Positions 1 through 7,431 are shown, counted from the stretch's first letter. The stretch is DNA of 42,544 bases from Candidatus Latescibacterota bacterium (GCA_007136405.1 SLHA01000062.1:1-42544); one strand, 5' to 3'. Numbers and translations are program-made. Notes: a model not told the origin generated them from the sequence alone.

Positions 1-506
1 CGGCGCTGGATGCCCAGGCAGCCGTCCGGTTGCCGGTCGACGTCCTGGCCTATCCGCTGGTGCGTCAGGGCGAGCGGTTTCCGTTCCTGTCGGCCGCGGC
101 GCGCGGGCTGCTGCCGGACCCAGGGCTGGCCCCGGGAACGCGCTATGCGGCCTGCCTGCAGGGAACGGCCCTGGTGGAACGGCTGGCCTACCAGGTACTG
201 GAGGAAGCGACAGGCACCGCCGGCGGGGCGGTGTACACCACTGGCGGCGGCAGCCGCAGCGCCGTGTGGACCCAGCTCCGGGCGGACGTCACCGGGCGCC
301 CATACTACCGGCCGGTGTGTCCGGAGTCGGCCTTCGGCAGTGCGGTCCTGGCTGCTGCGGGTACAGTGTATGAGGATCCGTGGGCCGCCGTCGACGCCAT
401 GGTGCGCATCGATCGGACTTTCGCTCCGGGACTGGCCTGCCGGCCGCGCTACGACGCTCTGTACGGCCGGCTGCAGGAGCATCTCCAATCGCGGGGCTGG
501 TTATGA
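1..506 (+). CDS. FGGY-family sugar kinase, C-terminal part (5' end outside window)
   Basis: The frame is open from the window edge, so only the last ~168 residues are visible. They match the C-terminal ATPase-fold half of FGGY carbohydrate kinases (xylulokinase, rhamnulokinase, glycerol kinase relatives), which phosphorylate a sugar or polyol with ATP in the cytoplasm. The diagnostic stretch is the adenosine-binding loop with GGGSRSAVWTQL, followed by the FGSAVLAAAG helix; the tail (RYDALYGRLQEHL) is also typical. The substrate cannot be told from this half. The stop overlaps the start of the next gene as ATGA at 503-506, so the two are probably translated together and may act on the same sugar. 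Family assignment is secure. Confidence 0.85.
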   Translation, partial: ALDAQAAVRLPVDVLAYPLVRQGERFPFLSAAARGLLPDPGLAPGTRYAACLQGTALVERLAYQVLEEATGTAGGAVYTTGGGSRSAVWTQLRADVTGRPYYRPVCPESAFGSAVLAAAGTVYEDPWAAVDAMVRIDRTFAPGLACRPRYDALYGRLQEHLQSRGWL

Positions 507-2314
507 GCGTGTACAAACCGTGCGACATCCGTGGGCCGGTCGGCGAGTTGAGTCCGGCGCTCTATCACCAGTGGGGTCAAGCCCTGGCTGGCGCGATCGA
601 GCCAGGCGACACGGTAGTCGTCGGCGGCGACGTGCGCTGTTCATCGCCGGAATTCCGCGCCGCCTTCATCGCCGGGGCCCGGAAGCAGGCGGTGCGGGTG
701 GTGGATCTGGGAACGGTTCCGACGCCCCTGGTCCACTTCGTCCAGCGCTATTGCCAGGCCGCGCTGGCCGCCATGGTGACCGCCTCCCACAGCCCACCGG
801 ACATCAACGGCCTGAAATGGACGCTGCGGGGCCGGCCGCCTACGGAAGCCCAGGTGCAGGCGCTAGAAACGGGGACGGCGCTAGAAACGGGGACAGATTT
901 ATTTTTTGGCGGCGCCGCCGGGGACAGAGTGACTGTTTCTTTTGGAGCGGCGGCGCCGCCGGACGTTGACGCCGACCGGGGACATGACCACGACACGGCC
1001 ACGCGACCAAACGAAGGCGCCGCGGTGCGACAGGAGGGCGCCGCGATGCGACAGGAGGGCGCCGCGGTGCGACAAGACAGCGCTGCGTCGGGACAGAGGG
1101 ACGACGCCACGGAGAAAGAAGCCGTCGCCGCTGCGGTGCGACAGGAGGGCGCTGCGGTGCGACAGGAGGGCGCCGCGGTGCGACAGGAGGGCGCCGCGAT
1201 GCGACAGGAGGGCGCTGCGGTGCGACAAGACAGCGCTGCGTCGGGACAGAGGGACGACGCCACGGAGAAAGAAGCCGTCGCCGCTGCGGTGCGATCAGAC
1301 GATGGCGCAAGGTTGCCGCCAGATGCTGGCACCACCGTGGCGGAGGACCCCACCGGCGAGTACGCCCGTTGGCTGGTCGAACGCTGGGCCGATAGCGGGG
1401 TGACCCTGCGCGTGGTGGTCGATCCGGGCAATGGCTGCTGGAGCGGTCTGGCCGCCGATCTGCTGCGCCGGGTGTTTCCCCGCAGCACCGTCGTGGTCAT
1501 CCACGACCGTCGCGACGGACTCTTTAGCGACCGCTCCCCGGATTCGGCCCGACCGGAGCATCTGCGGGCGCTGGCCGCGGCCGTGCGCCGGGCGCCGGCG
1601 GATCTGGGCGTGGCCTTCGACGGGGACGGCGACCGCATCGCCCTGGTGGACGACACCGGGTGCTGTTTGTCGGCCGAGGAAGCCATCTGGGTGTTGCTGC
1701 ACAGTTTCGGCGGGGAGTGGCGCGGTCGTCTTTTCGTGCACGACATCAAGCTGTCCCGCCGCATACCGGTGGCCGTCGAGCAGTACGGCGGCCGCACCCG
1801 GGCCGAACGCAGCGGCCATGCTTTCCTGCGCAACAGCATGCTGGACCATGGCGCCCTGTTCGGTGCCGAGATCAGCGGGCATTACTTTTATGACGAACTG
1901 GCGGGCGGGGATGACGCCCTGTTCACCGCGTGCCGGGTGATCTCTTATCTGGCGCGTTCCGGCCTGTCGCTGAGCCGGCTGCGGCGCCGGACGCCTTCGG
2001 TGCACTTGACCGGGGATCTACGCGTCGCGGTTCCGCCGGCCGCACACCAGGACATTCTGGATGGCGTCGCGGCGCGCTATGCCGGCCACCCGCTGGACTA
2101 CATCGATGGCGTTCGCGTGTCATGGCCACAGGGATGGGCCCTGGTCCGTTCGTCCGTGACCGCGCCACAGCTGACCTTCCGGTTCGAGGGCGATACCCCG
2201 GAGTGGCTGGACCGGCTGGTGCGCCAGTTTGCCGGTGGCCTGGGTGCATGGGAGGAACCGCTCTTGCGCCAGTACGAGCAGGACCGCGCCGCCCGAGAGG
2301 CAGCCGCCTCATGA
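503..2314 (+). CDS. Phosphomannomutase/phosphoglucomutase with large repetitive insert
   Basis: Alpha-D-phosphohexomutase: moves phosphate between C6 and C1 of mannose or glucose, feeding nucleotide-sugar synthesis. Visible motifs are the phosphoserine loop TASHSP (Ser95), the metal loop DGDGDR (373-378), the sugar loop GAEISGH (Glu456, Ser458, His460) and a C-terminal phosphate-binding loop near VRSSVTAPQ. At 603 residues it is about 145 longer than the usual ~455-460. The excess is residues ~120-270, between the phosphoserine loop and domain 2, made of ALETGT repeats, REP-like DNA read as protein, and heptad units like GAAVRQE. All catalytic motifs remain and the frame is open, so it may still be active with a disordered insert. 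ATG chosen for the ATGA overlap with the kinase. The larger upstream in-frame ATG would overlap the kinase by over 100 bp. Confidence 0.9.
   Translation: MSVYKPCDIRGPVGELSPALYHQWGQALAGAIEPGDTVVVGGDVRCSSPEFRAAFIAGARKQAVRVVDLGTVPTPLVHFVQRYCQAALAAMVTASHSPPDINGLKWTLRGRPPTEAQVQALETGTALETGTDLFFGGAAGDRVTVSFGAAAPPDVDADRGHDHDTATRPNEGAAVRQEGAAMRQEGAAVRQDSAASGQRDDATEKEAVAAAVRQEGAAVRQEGAAVRQEGAAMRQEGAAVRQDSAASGQRDDATEKEAVAAAVRSDDGARLPPDAGTTVAEDPTGEYARWLVERWADSGVTLRVVVDPGNGCWSGLAADLLRRVFPRSTVVVIHDRRDGLFSDRSPDSARPEHLRALAAAVRRAPADLGVAFDGDGDRIALVDDTGCCLSAEEAIWVLLHSFGGEWRGRLFVHDIKLSRRIPVAVEQYGGRTRAERSGHAFLRNSMLDHGALFGAEISGHYFYDELAGGDDALFTACRVISYLARSGLSLSRLRRRTPSVHLTGDLRVAVPPAAHQDILDGVAARYAGHPLDYIDGVRVSWPQGWALVRSSVTAPQLTFRFEGDTPEWLDRLVRQFAGGLGAWEEPLLRQYEQDRAAREAAAS
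860..960 (+). repeat. REP-like element inside the phosphomutase gene
   Basis: An 18-bp direct duplication (GCGCTAGAAACGGGGACG, 860-877, then 878-894 onward) runs into GGGGACAGATTTATTTTTT and the palindrome GGCGGCGCCGCC. A second module follows: GGGGACAGAGTGACTGTTTC, TTTTGGAG and the same GC palindrome. From family knowledge, GGGGACAG followed by an AT tract is a recurring core of REP-like elements mobilised by TnpA-REP (RAYT) proteins; no such gene lies in this window. The insertion keeps the reading frame open. Assignment rests on motif resemblance only. Confidence 0.6.
1018..1293 (+). repeat. In-frame 21-bp tandem units nested in a 153-bp duplication
   Basis: Units of 21 bp (GGCGCCGCGGTGCGACAGGAG and close variants) encode heptads GAAVRQE or GAAMRQE. 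They sit inside a larger duplication: the segment encoding RQDSAASGQRDDATEKEAV occurs twice, with marker GACAAGACAG at 1071 and again at 1224, a period of exactly 153 bp (51 codons). Copies differ mainly by GCC/GCT and GTG/ATG changes, so the expansion looks recent. Both periods are multiples of three, which preserves the phosphomutase frame. Confidence 0.9.
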
Positions 2315-2424
2315 TCCTGGCGGACGACCGGGTCGGATGGGCGACCGGGGTGTCCGGGCGAAGGTCCGCGGGTGGACCGGTCCGGCGCTATCCGGGTTCG
2401 TCTTCGTCGGCTTCTCCCGGCTGA
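2311..2424 (+). CDS. Possible 37-residue ORF coupled to the phosphomutase (uncertain)
   Basis: An ATG overlaps the phosphomutase stop as ATGA (2311-2314) and opens a frame of 37 residues beginning MILADDRVGWATGV and ending in a Ser/Gly-rich tail. The overlap is what one expects of a coupled gene, and the opening looks protein-like, but there is no recognisable domain. It could be the start of a gene later cut by the repeat-rich DNA that follows, or chance. Low confidence. Confidence 0.25.
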   Translation: MILADDRVGWATGVSGRRSAGGPVRRYPGSSSSASPG

Positions 2425-2638
2425 CGTGGCGTGTACTGCGTTTGTACACCCATAGCGGACGAATGAGGCACACAGACGAATGAGGCACACAGACGAATGG
2501 GCGCATAGACGAATGAGGCACACAGACGAATGGGCGCATGGATCTCAAAGGCGCCATACGATAGGGCAGGAAGACGGCCATGACACACACCAGCCGGCGG
2601 GTACTGGGCGCGCTGGACTTTTCGGAAAGGAATCAACC
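2315..2638. other. Intergenic stretch, 324 bp
   Basis: Apart from the short ORF at its left end and the tandem repeat at 2458-2540, I see no gene in this stretch. The frames that span it are broken or low-complexity readings of the repeats. The ribosome binding site of the following aminotransferase (AAAGGAA) lies at its right end. Confidence 0.6.
2458..2540 (+). repeat. Tandem array of five 16-17 bp units
   Basis: Five contiguous units each start with GACGAATG. Three are GACGAATGAGGCACACA (2458-2474, 2475-2491, 2508-2524). Two are a shorter variant, GACGAATGGGCGCAT plus A or G (2492-2507, 2525-2540). The order is A A B A B. There are no spacers, so this is not a CRISPR. The array ends ~100 bp before the aminotransferase start and could bind a protein or be neutral slippage DNA. 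Confidence 0.9.
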
Positions 2639-3991
2639 ATGACTCACGACCACCGTGTCGCCCGGTCGATGCAACTGTACGAGCGCGCTCGACAGGTCAT
2701 CCCGGGGGTGACGCAACTGATCAGCCGGCGGCCCACGCGCGCCGCCCTGGGCGTCAGCCCCATCTACGCCAGCCAGGCGCGGGGGTGCCGGATCTGGGAT
2801 GTGGACGGCAACGAGTATGTCGACTGGACCAGCGGCGTCGGGCCCATCATCCTGGGGTACGCCGATCCGGTGGTGGATGCCGCGGTCAAGGCCCAGATCG
2901 ACCGGTGTTCGATATCCAGCCTGGTGGAGGAGAGCGCGGTGGAACTGGCGGAGGAACTGGTTCGCCTGATTCCCTCGGCCGAAATGGTGCGTTATTCCAA
3001 AGGCGGTGGAGAAGCCTGCGCCATGGCTGTGCGCATCGCCCGCGGCGTGACCGGACGGGACCGGGTGTTGTTCTGCGGGTATCACGGCTGGCACGACTGG
3101 TACCTGGCGGCCAACCTGGGCGCCGAACGGCTCAAGGACCACCTGTTCAACGGCATCGAACCCATCGGCGTGCCGCGCTGCCTGGAAGGCAGCGCCATCC
3201 CGTTCCCGTACGGCGACGCCGGCGCTCTGGAGGATCTGTTGCGGCGCCACGACGGCCAGATCGCCTGTATCATCATGGAACCCATGCGCACGGAACGCCC
3301 TCCGGAAGGGTACCTGGAAGAGGTGCGGGATCTGGCGACGCGCTATGGCGTCATCCTCGTCTTCGATGAAGTCTCGTCCGGATTCCGCCTGGCGCTGGGC
3401 GGCGCCCAGCAATATCTCGGGGTCACGCCGGATATGTCCGTCTTCGCCAAGGCGATATCCAACGGTTACCCCATGGCGGCCGTGGTGGGGCGGCGCGATG
3501 TGATGGCGCCGGTGGAACGGATGTTCGTGTCCAGTGCCTACTGGGACGACAGCATCGGCGTGGTGGCCGCGCTGACCACGCTGCGTGAACTGGAGCGCCG
3601 CCAGGCCGTGGCCCATTTCGAACGCATCGGGGCGCTGTTCAAGGAGGGTATCAACCAGGCGGCGCGCGACGCGGGGCTGGACGCCGAGTGCGTGGGTGTG
3701 GACGCCCACCCGGGTATTCGTTTTTACCTGGCGGATGGGTCCAACGGCGACACCGCGGCGCTGCAGCTCAAGGTGAACACGCTGTTCATCCAGGAGAATG
3801 CCCGGCGCGGCGTGATTCTGGCACCCGGTTTTTTCCTCAACTGCGCCCACGATGAAGCCGCCGTGCGTTTCACCGTGGAGGCGGTGCGGGAGAGCATGGC
3901 GACGATCGCCCGCGGGTTGCGGCAAGGCACCCTGGATCAGCTCCTGCAGTGCGAGGTGCAACAGGAATTGTTCCGCCGGCTGGTGCGCTAG
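2639..3991 (+). CDS. Class III PLP-dependent aminotransferase (glutamate-1-semialdehyde aminomutase-like)
   Basis: Fold-type I, class III aminotransferase or aminomutase of 450 residues. The N-terminal GSA-aminomutase-like pattern is present (IWDVDGNEYVDWTSGVGPIILGY split over residues ~50-72), followed by GGGEACAMAVRIAR, the cofactor-stacking YHGWHDWY, FDEVSSGFR (the Asp that contacts the pyridine nitrogen) and FAKAISNGYP, where Lys271 should form the Schiff base. It may make tetrapyrrole precursor, but the neighbouring sugar kinase and phosphomutase, and the frequent occurrence of such paralogues in glycan gene clusters, make an amino-sugar or amino-acid modification role equally possible. 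ATG 2639 is preferred over upstream in-frame ATGs, which lie in the tandem repeat, because AAAGGAA sits about 8 nt before it. Confidence 0.85.
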   Translation: MTHDHRVARSMQLYERARQVIPGVTQLISRRPTRAALGVSPIYASQARGCRIWDVDGNEYVDWTSGVGPIILGYADPVVDAAVKAQIDRCSISSLVEESAVELAEELVRLIPSAEMVRYSKGGGEACAMAVRIARGVTGRDRVLFCGYHGWHDWYLAANLGAERLKDHLFNGIEPIGVPRCLEGSAIPFPYGDAGALEDLLRRHDGQIACIIMEPMRTERPPEGYLEEVRDLATRYGVILVFDEVSSGFRLALGGAQQYLGVTPDMSVFAKAISNGYPMAAVVGRRDVMAPVERMFVSSAYWDDSIGVVAALTTLRELERRQAVAHFERIGALFKEGINQAARDAGLDAECVGVDAHPGIRFYLADGSNGDTAALQLKVNTLFIQENARRGVILAPGFFLNCAHDEAAVRFTVEAVRESMATIARGLRQGTLDQLLQCEVQQELFRRLVR

Positions 3992-4119
3992 GCCGACAGT
4001 CCGCCGTGGCGACTTGCAAGCGCATACCTCCGTGGCTCCCAAACGTGTGCCGCCGCCTGGGTACGGGGTGGCGGGAGCGCGCCATGCCGCTGGCCGGCGC
4101 CGGGAGCCGGTGCTGCTGA

Positions 4120-4479
4120 TCAGGCCGAACCGGGGGGTGCTGCAAGGTCACCTTCAAGCTCATTCTCCGCCATAGCGCCGGGAAGCGACGAACCGGAGTG
4201 CAGCGCTTCCTTGAGGTGCTTGCCGGGTTTGAAATGCGTCTTGCGTCTGGCCGGGACGAAGACGATCTCACCGGTCCGGGGGTTGCGCGCCGCGGGTTTG
4301 GGCTTGGTATCCTTGACCTCCAGGACACCGAAACCCCTGATCTCTATGCGGTCACCCTGGACCAGCGAATCACGCATGGCCTCGAACAGGCTGTCCACCA
4401 TCTGCAACGTCAGATGGTTCGTGCAGCCGATGGTGCTGGCGACCACTTTGGCCAGATCTTTTTTGGTGACGGTTGTCAC
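4120..4479 (-). CDS. HU/IHF-family DNA-binding protein
   Basis: Small nucleoid protein of 119 residues that bends DNA as a dimer. The start MTTVTKKDLAKVVAS is the helical dimerisation part. GDRIEIRGFG (42-51) leads into the beta-arms, with the conserved RNPRTGE at the arm tip whose proline intercalates in DNA, then KTHFKPGKHLKEAL. It carries ~25 extra residues after that conserved end (Ser/Gly/Glu/Pro-rich), longer than typical 90-100 residue HU or IHF. Sequence alone does not separate HU from IHF alpha or beta. It is monocistronic and convergent with the aminotransferase; a sigma-70-like promoter lies upstream at 4639-4667. An IHF-like protein would be relevant to the sigma-54 promoter at 7432. 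Confidence 0.93.
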   Translation of the reverse strand: MTTVTKKDLAKVVASTIGCTNHLTLQMVDSLFEAMRDSLVQGDRIEIRGFGVLEVKDTKPKPAARNPRTGEIVFVPARRKTHFKPGKHLKEALHSGSSLPGAMAENELEGDLAAPPGSA

Positions 4480-4638
4480 GGTAGACCTCTTCGAATGGCG
4501 GTGACAGAATGCCAGTCAGACGAACGGTCATGCCTGGGACATGAACCCGCTTTCCCGGCGCCGGCGCCGGCGGCGCCGGGAGGCCGTGGCGTTGCGCATG
4601 CGCTGCGGTGCCGTGCGATCTGATATCTAAGATATTGT

Positions 4639-4667
4639 ATTATATCGAAATCCGGCCGTAGAATCAA
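4639..4667 (-). promoter_or_regulatory. Sigma-70-type promoter of the HU/IHF gene
   Basis: Read on the minus strand, TTGATT (4667-4662) and a perfect TATAAT (4644-4639) are separated by exactly 17 nt, in an AT-rich island that stands out from the GC-rich surroundings. Predicted start near 4632 gives a leader of ~150 nt before the ATG at 4479. The leader contains the palindromic CCGGCGCCGGCGCCGG tract around 4557-4572. Confidence 0.65.
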
Positions 4668-4801
4668 GCGCTAAAAATCGGGATAGCGTCCATGTTCAAC
4701 GCCTACCATACCAGCGCGCAGAGCAAGCGCCTACCGCGCTCAAACAGGGAGCGGTCTCGATCATTTCCGTTTTCTTCCGCCCTGCGCCCTTGCCGCCGCA
4801 G

Positions 4802-4895
4802 AAAAATGGGCGCTGTCCCTATTATTCCTCTATTATTCTCCTATTATTCCTCATGCCCTTGCTGGCCCCAAAAATGGGCGCTGTCCCTATTTTTA
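4802..4895 (+). repeat. Two direct copies of a REP-like core
   Basis: AAAAATGGGCGCTGTCCC plus TATT occurs at 4802-4823 and again at 4870-4891, 68 bp apart. Between them lie four TATTATTC-like words. The reverse complement, AATAGGGACAGCGCCC, has the GGGACAG core seen in the element inside the phosphomutase gene, so both may belong to one family of REP-type elements. No transposase is nearby. Confidence 0.6.
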
Positions 4896-5153
4896 ACCGG
4901 TTGCATTGAGCGCAGCGCGCCATGCCACTATATTGGAGCCTGCCTGGCAGCCTGCATGGCCGTGTCCGTACTGGCCGTGCGCGTACTGGATCGACACGCT
5001 CACCGGTGCCAGACGGCGGTTCGTGTGCCGGCGACGCAGCGGCAGCCTGATGTTGCGCCCCGTTGCTCGTATTACCCGTACCTGTCCCTGGCACAGGGAT
5101 GCCCGTCTCCATCACAATACGGAACGGAGAGCGACCGTGTGCCGCCATTATTC

Positions 5154-5226
5154 GATCGACTGACACCACCATCCGATCGACTGACACCACCATCCGATCG
5201 ACTGACGCCACCATCCGATCGACTGA
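5154..5226 (+). repeat. 3.5 copies of a 21-bp direct repeat before the CHAD gene
   Basis: GATCGACTGACACCACCATCC occupies 5154-5174 and 5175-5195, a one-base variant (GACGCC) occupies 5196-5216, and a partial GATCGACTGA ends the array at 5226. The CGATCG palindrome recurs at each junction, every two helical turns. The array ends 16 bp before the GTG start, overlapping where a promoter or operator would be. Confidence 0.9.
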
Positions 5227-5241
5227 ACAGGGAGTGTCAAG

Positions 5242-7080
5242 GTGTATCGCTTTGAACAGCAGGAAGATCTGTCGGAGGGCATCAAACGCGTCGCCACCGG
5301 GCAACTCGACAACGCGATCGAGTTTCTCGGCAGCGACAGCAGTGATCCGGATGAGCGTATCCACGAGGCGCGAAAATGCATGAAGCGGTTGCGCGGCCTC
5401 GTACGATTGGTCCGTTCGGAGCTGGGTGACGAGATGTACCGGCTGGAAAATGCCTGTTATCGGGACGCTGCCAGGCAACTGGCCGGTGCTCGTGATGCGG
5501 CGGCACTGCTGGAGGCTCTTGACGCACTGATGGATTATGCCGGAAATCGAGTGCCGCGAAACAAATTCGCCACGATCGGCCAGTGGCTGGCGGACCGGCG
5601 GGCGTCCACCCACGCGCGGTTGGCGGATCAGGCTCAGGTTCGTGATCGGGTACTCACGGATCTGCGCTGGGCCCGCAGCCGGGTGGAGGACTGGCCCATT
5701 CGCCATGACGGTTGGGAGGCGATACAGCGCGGTCTCCGGCGCGTCTATGCCCGCGGTCGCAATGAACTCGAAAAAACCTACCAGCAGGATGACGATGCGG
5801 TTTTCCACCAGTGGCGCAAGCGAGTCAAATACCTGTGGTACCACACCCAGCTGTTGCAGTCCGTATGGCCACCCATGATGACCGCGATGGCGGATGAGCT
5901 GGATGAGCTGAGCGAACTGCTGGGACAGGAACACGACATGACGCTGTTGCGGAATACCGTCATGGCCGAACTGTCGCGTCCCATCCGGGCTTCCACTTTG
6001 CAGGCTCTGCTGGAGCTCATCGACGACCGTCAGGGACATCTGCGGGAGCGAGCCCAGCGCCTGGGTCGCCGGCTGTATGTGGAGCGTCCCCGCACATTCG
6101 TCCAGCGCCTGCAGGGGTATTGGCAGGCCTGGCGCGCCGAGATCCCGCCGCGCACGCCCTCGCTCCTGACCGGCCTGCAGTCCACCGGCGCTAGCCAACC
6201 CGGCACCATCGCGCCTGAACTGATCGCGGACTACGGTTGCCAGACGGGCGAGGGCCCGCTGTGGCATCCCATGGAGCAGCGTCTATACTGGGTGGACATA
6301 CCCGCCGGACGGCTTTTTCGCTACGAGCCGGCAACGGGACATCACGAACAGTGCTTTCAGGCACCTGAGGCCATCGGGGGGTTCACGGTCCAGGCGGACG
6401 GTTCGCTGCTGCTGTTCATGGCGCGCGGAGCGGTGGGTATTCTGCGGGACGGACAACTCGAGTACTTCATCGATTCGATGGTGGCAGAGCAGGATTCCCG
6501 CTTCAACGATGTGATCGCGGATCCGGCCGGCCGCGTGTTTTGCGGTACCATGCCGGGTCCGGACGACCGGCCGGCGAGGTTGTACCGGTTGGATCCCGAA
6601 GGCTCGATCAACCTGGTCCTGGACGATGTCGGGTTGGCCAACGGCATGGGCTTTGCACCAGACCGGCGCACGTTCTACTTCACGGATTCGGCGCGAAAAA
6701 GAATACTGGCGTTCGATTATGACGAGGGGTCAGGCGTGCTGTCCAGTCCACGGGTATTCGTGGATACCAGCAACGAACCCGGGTTGCCTGACGGAATGAC
6801 GGTGGACATGGACGGCTGCATCTGGTCGGCGCGTTGGGATGGAGGCTGTCTCGTACGGTACTCACCGGCGGGCAAAGAGCTGCAGCGCATAGAATTTCCG
6901 GCAAGGAAGGTGTCGTGCCCCACGTTCGCCGGTGAGGATCGTATGGACCTGTACGTCACCACCGCCGGCGGACAGGACAAGGACAACGAGGGGCCGGGAG
7001 CCGGCTGTCTGTTCAGACTGCGGGTCGGAGTTCGCGGTGTGCCGGAGTTCCTGTCGCGTGTCGGTCCTTGCGGGCGATGA
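5242..7080 (+). CDS. CHAD domain fused to SMP-30/gluconolactonase domain
   Basis: One 612-residue frame holds two unrelated domains. Residues ~5-300 are a CHAD domain, an alpha-helical polyphosphate-binding module with conserved basic and histidine residues: HEARKCMKRLRGLVRLVR (His41) and FHQWRKRVKYLWYHTQLL (His189). After a Pro/Ser/Thr linker (~300-322), residues ~325-605 are an SMP-30/gluconolactonase/LRE beta-propeller, a metal-dependent sugar lactonase. Its four expected metal ligands are in place: Glu337 (GEGPLW), Asn422 (SRFNDV), Asn467 (LANGMGF) and Asp517 (PDGMTVD). No signal peptide, so probably cytoplasmic. Start GTG 5242 has GGGAG about 8 nt upstream. Linking polyphosphate binding to sugar-lactone hydrolysis is unusual. 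An alternative explanation, a lost stop between two former genes, is possible since the linker is short. Domain calls are confident; the joint function is inference. Confidence 0.88.
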   Translation: MYRFEQQEDLSEGIKRVATGQLDNAIEFLGSDSSDPDERIHEARKCMKRLRGLVRLVRSELGDEMYRLENACYRDAARQLAGARDAAALLEALDALMDYAGNRVPRNKFATIGQWLADRRASTHARLADQAQVRDRVLTDLRWARSRVEDWPIRHDGWEAIQRGLRRVYARGRNELEKTYQQDDDAVFHQWRKRVKYLWYHTQLLQSVWPPMMTAMADELDELSELLGQEHDMTLLRNTVMAELSRPIRASTLQALLELIDDRQGHLRERAQRLGRRLYVERPRTFVQRLQGYWQAWRAEIPPRTPSLLTGLQSTGASQPGTIAPELIADYGCQTGEGPLWHPMEQRLYWVDIPAGRLFRYEPATGHHEQCFQAPEAIGGFTVQADGSLLLFMARGAVGILRDGQLEYFIDSMVAEQDSRFNDVIADPAGRVFCGTMPGPDDRPARLYRLDPEGSINLVLDDVGLANGMGFAPDRRTFYFTDSARKRILAFDYDEGSGVLSSPRVFVDTSNEPGLPDGMTVDMDGCIWSARWDGGCLVRYSPAGKELQRIEFPARKVSCPTFAGEDRMDLYVTTAGGQDKDNEGPGAGCLFRLRVGVRGVPEFLSRVGPCGR

Positions 7081-7237
7081 GGCGTAGGCCGTGGCCGAGC
7101 ACCTGTGATCGCCACGCAAGGACGATGCTTTGGCTACAACGTCGGTCCGTAGCGTCGGTATACTCGGTATACAGGGTAAAGCGGTGTATTGGTCAGTAAT
7201 GTGCACTCCCTCGCGGCGCAACCCCGGCACGAAGGGT

Positions 7238-7357
7238 TTATGCGGGAAAATCAAGGATGCTCTTGACGTATGCCGCATCGACCTTCAGAAACCTGAACCA
7301 TTCGTCAGGATTCTGATAGGTAGTGTCGTGACCGGTGACCGCCCAACACCCTAGCAC
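7238..7357 (-). pseudogene. Short protein-like frame, possibly a gene remnant
   Basis: On the minus strand a frame closed by a TGA at 7387-7385 and a TAA at 7240-7238 reads, from a GTG at 7357, a 39-residue peptide containing GHDTTYQNPDEWFRFLKVD and ending KSILDFPA. The composition (aromatic, acidic and aliphatic residues in a natural mix) looks like the C-terminal end of a real protein, but there is no clear ribosome binding site and I do not recognise the family. The opposite strand is also open, so chance is a real alternative. Confidence 0.2.
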
Positions 7358-7431
7358 GGTGATTCGATTGGGCCTGTAACCTCTTCACTGGCAATGAGTA
7401 ATACAAATATCACGGAGGTTTTGGGGGCGTC

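Larger units (their letters stand above)
4480..5241. other. Repeat-rich non-coding stretch, 762 bp
   Basis: Holds, left to right: the HU/IHF leader with a GC palindrome tract, its promoter, two copies of a REP-like core (4802-4895), and a 21-bp tandem array that runs to within ~16 bp of the CHAD gene start. A plus-strand frame is open over most of it (from an ATG at 4692) but reads through the repeats, has no recognisable domain and no ribosome binding site, so I do not call it a gene. Confidence 0.6.

Noticed and set aside
1018-1293. Possible CRISPR array
   Set aside because: Units are contiguous with no unique spacers, lie inside an open reading frame and vary by single bases; no cas genes nearby.
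942-1403. Alternative ORFs across the phosphomutase insert on both strands
   Set aside because: Periods of 21 and 153 bp keep several frames open; only the phosphomutase frame is continuous with conserved motifs on both sides.
5086-5110. Second sigma-54-like site (TGGCACAGGGATGC)
   Set aside because: GG and GC are 9 nt apart, not 10, which RpoN does not tolerate well.
4692-5255. 187-residue plus-strand ORF upstream of the CHAD gene
   Set aside because: It reads through two repeat families, overlaps the CHAD start, and has no domain or ribosome binding site.
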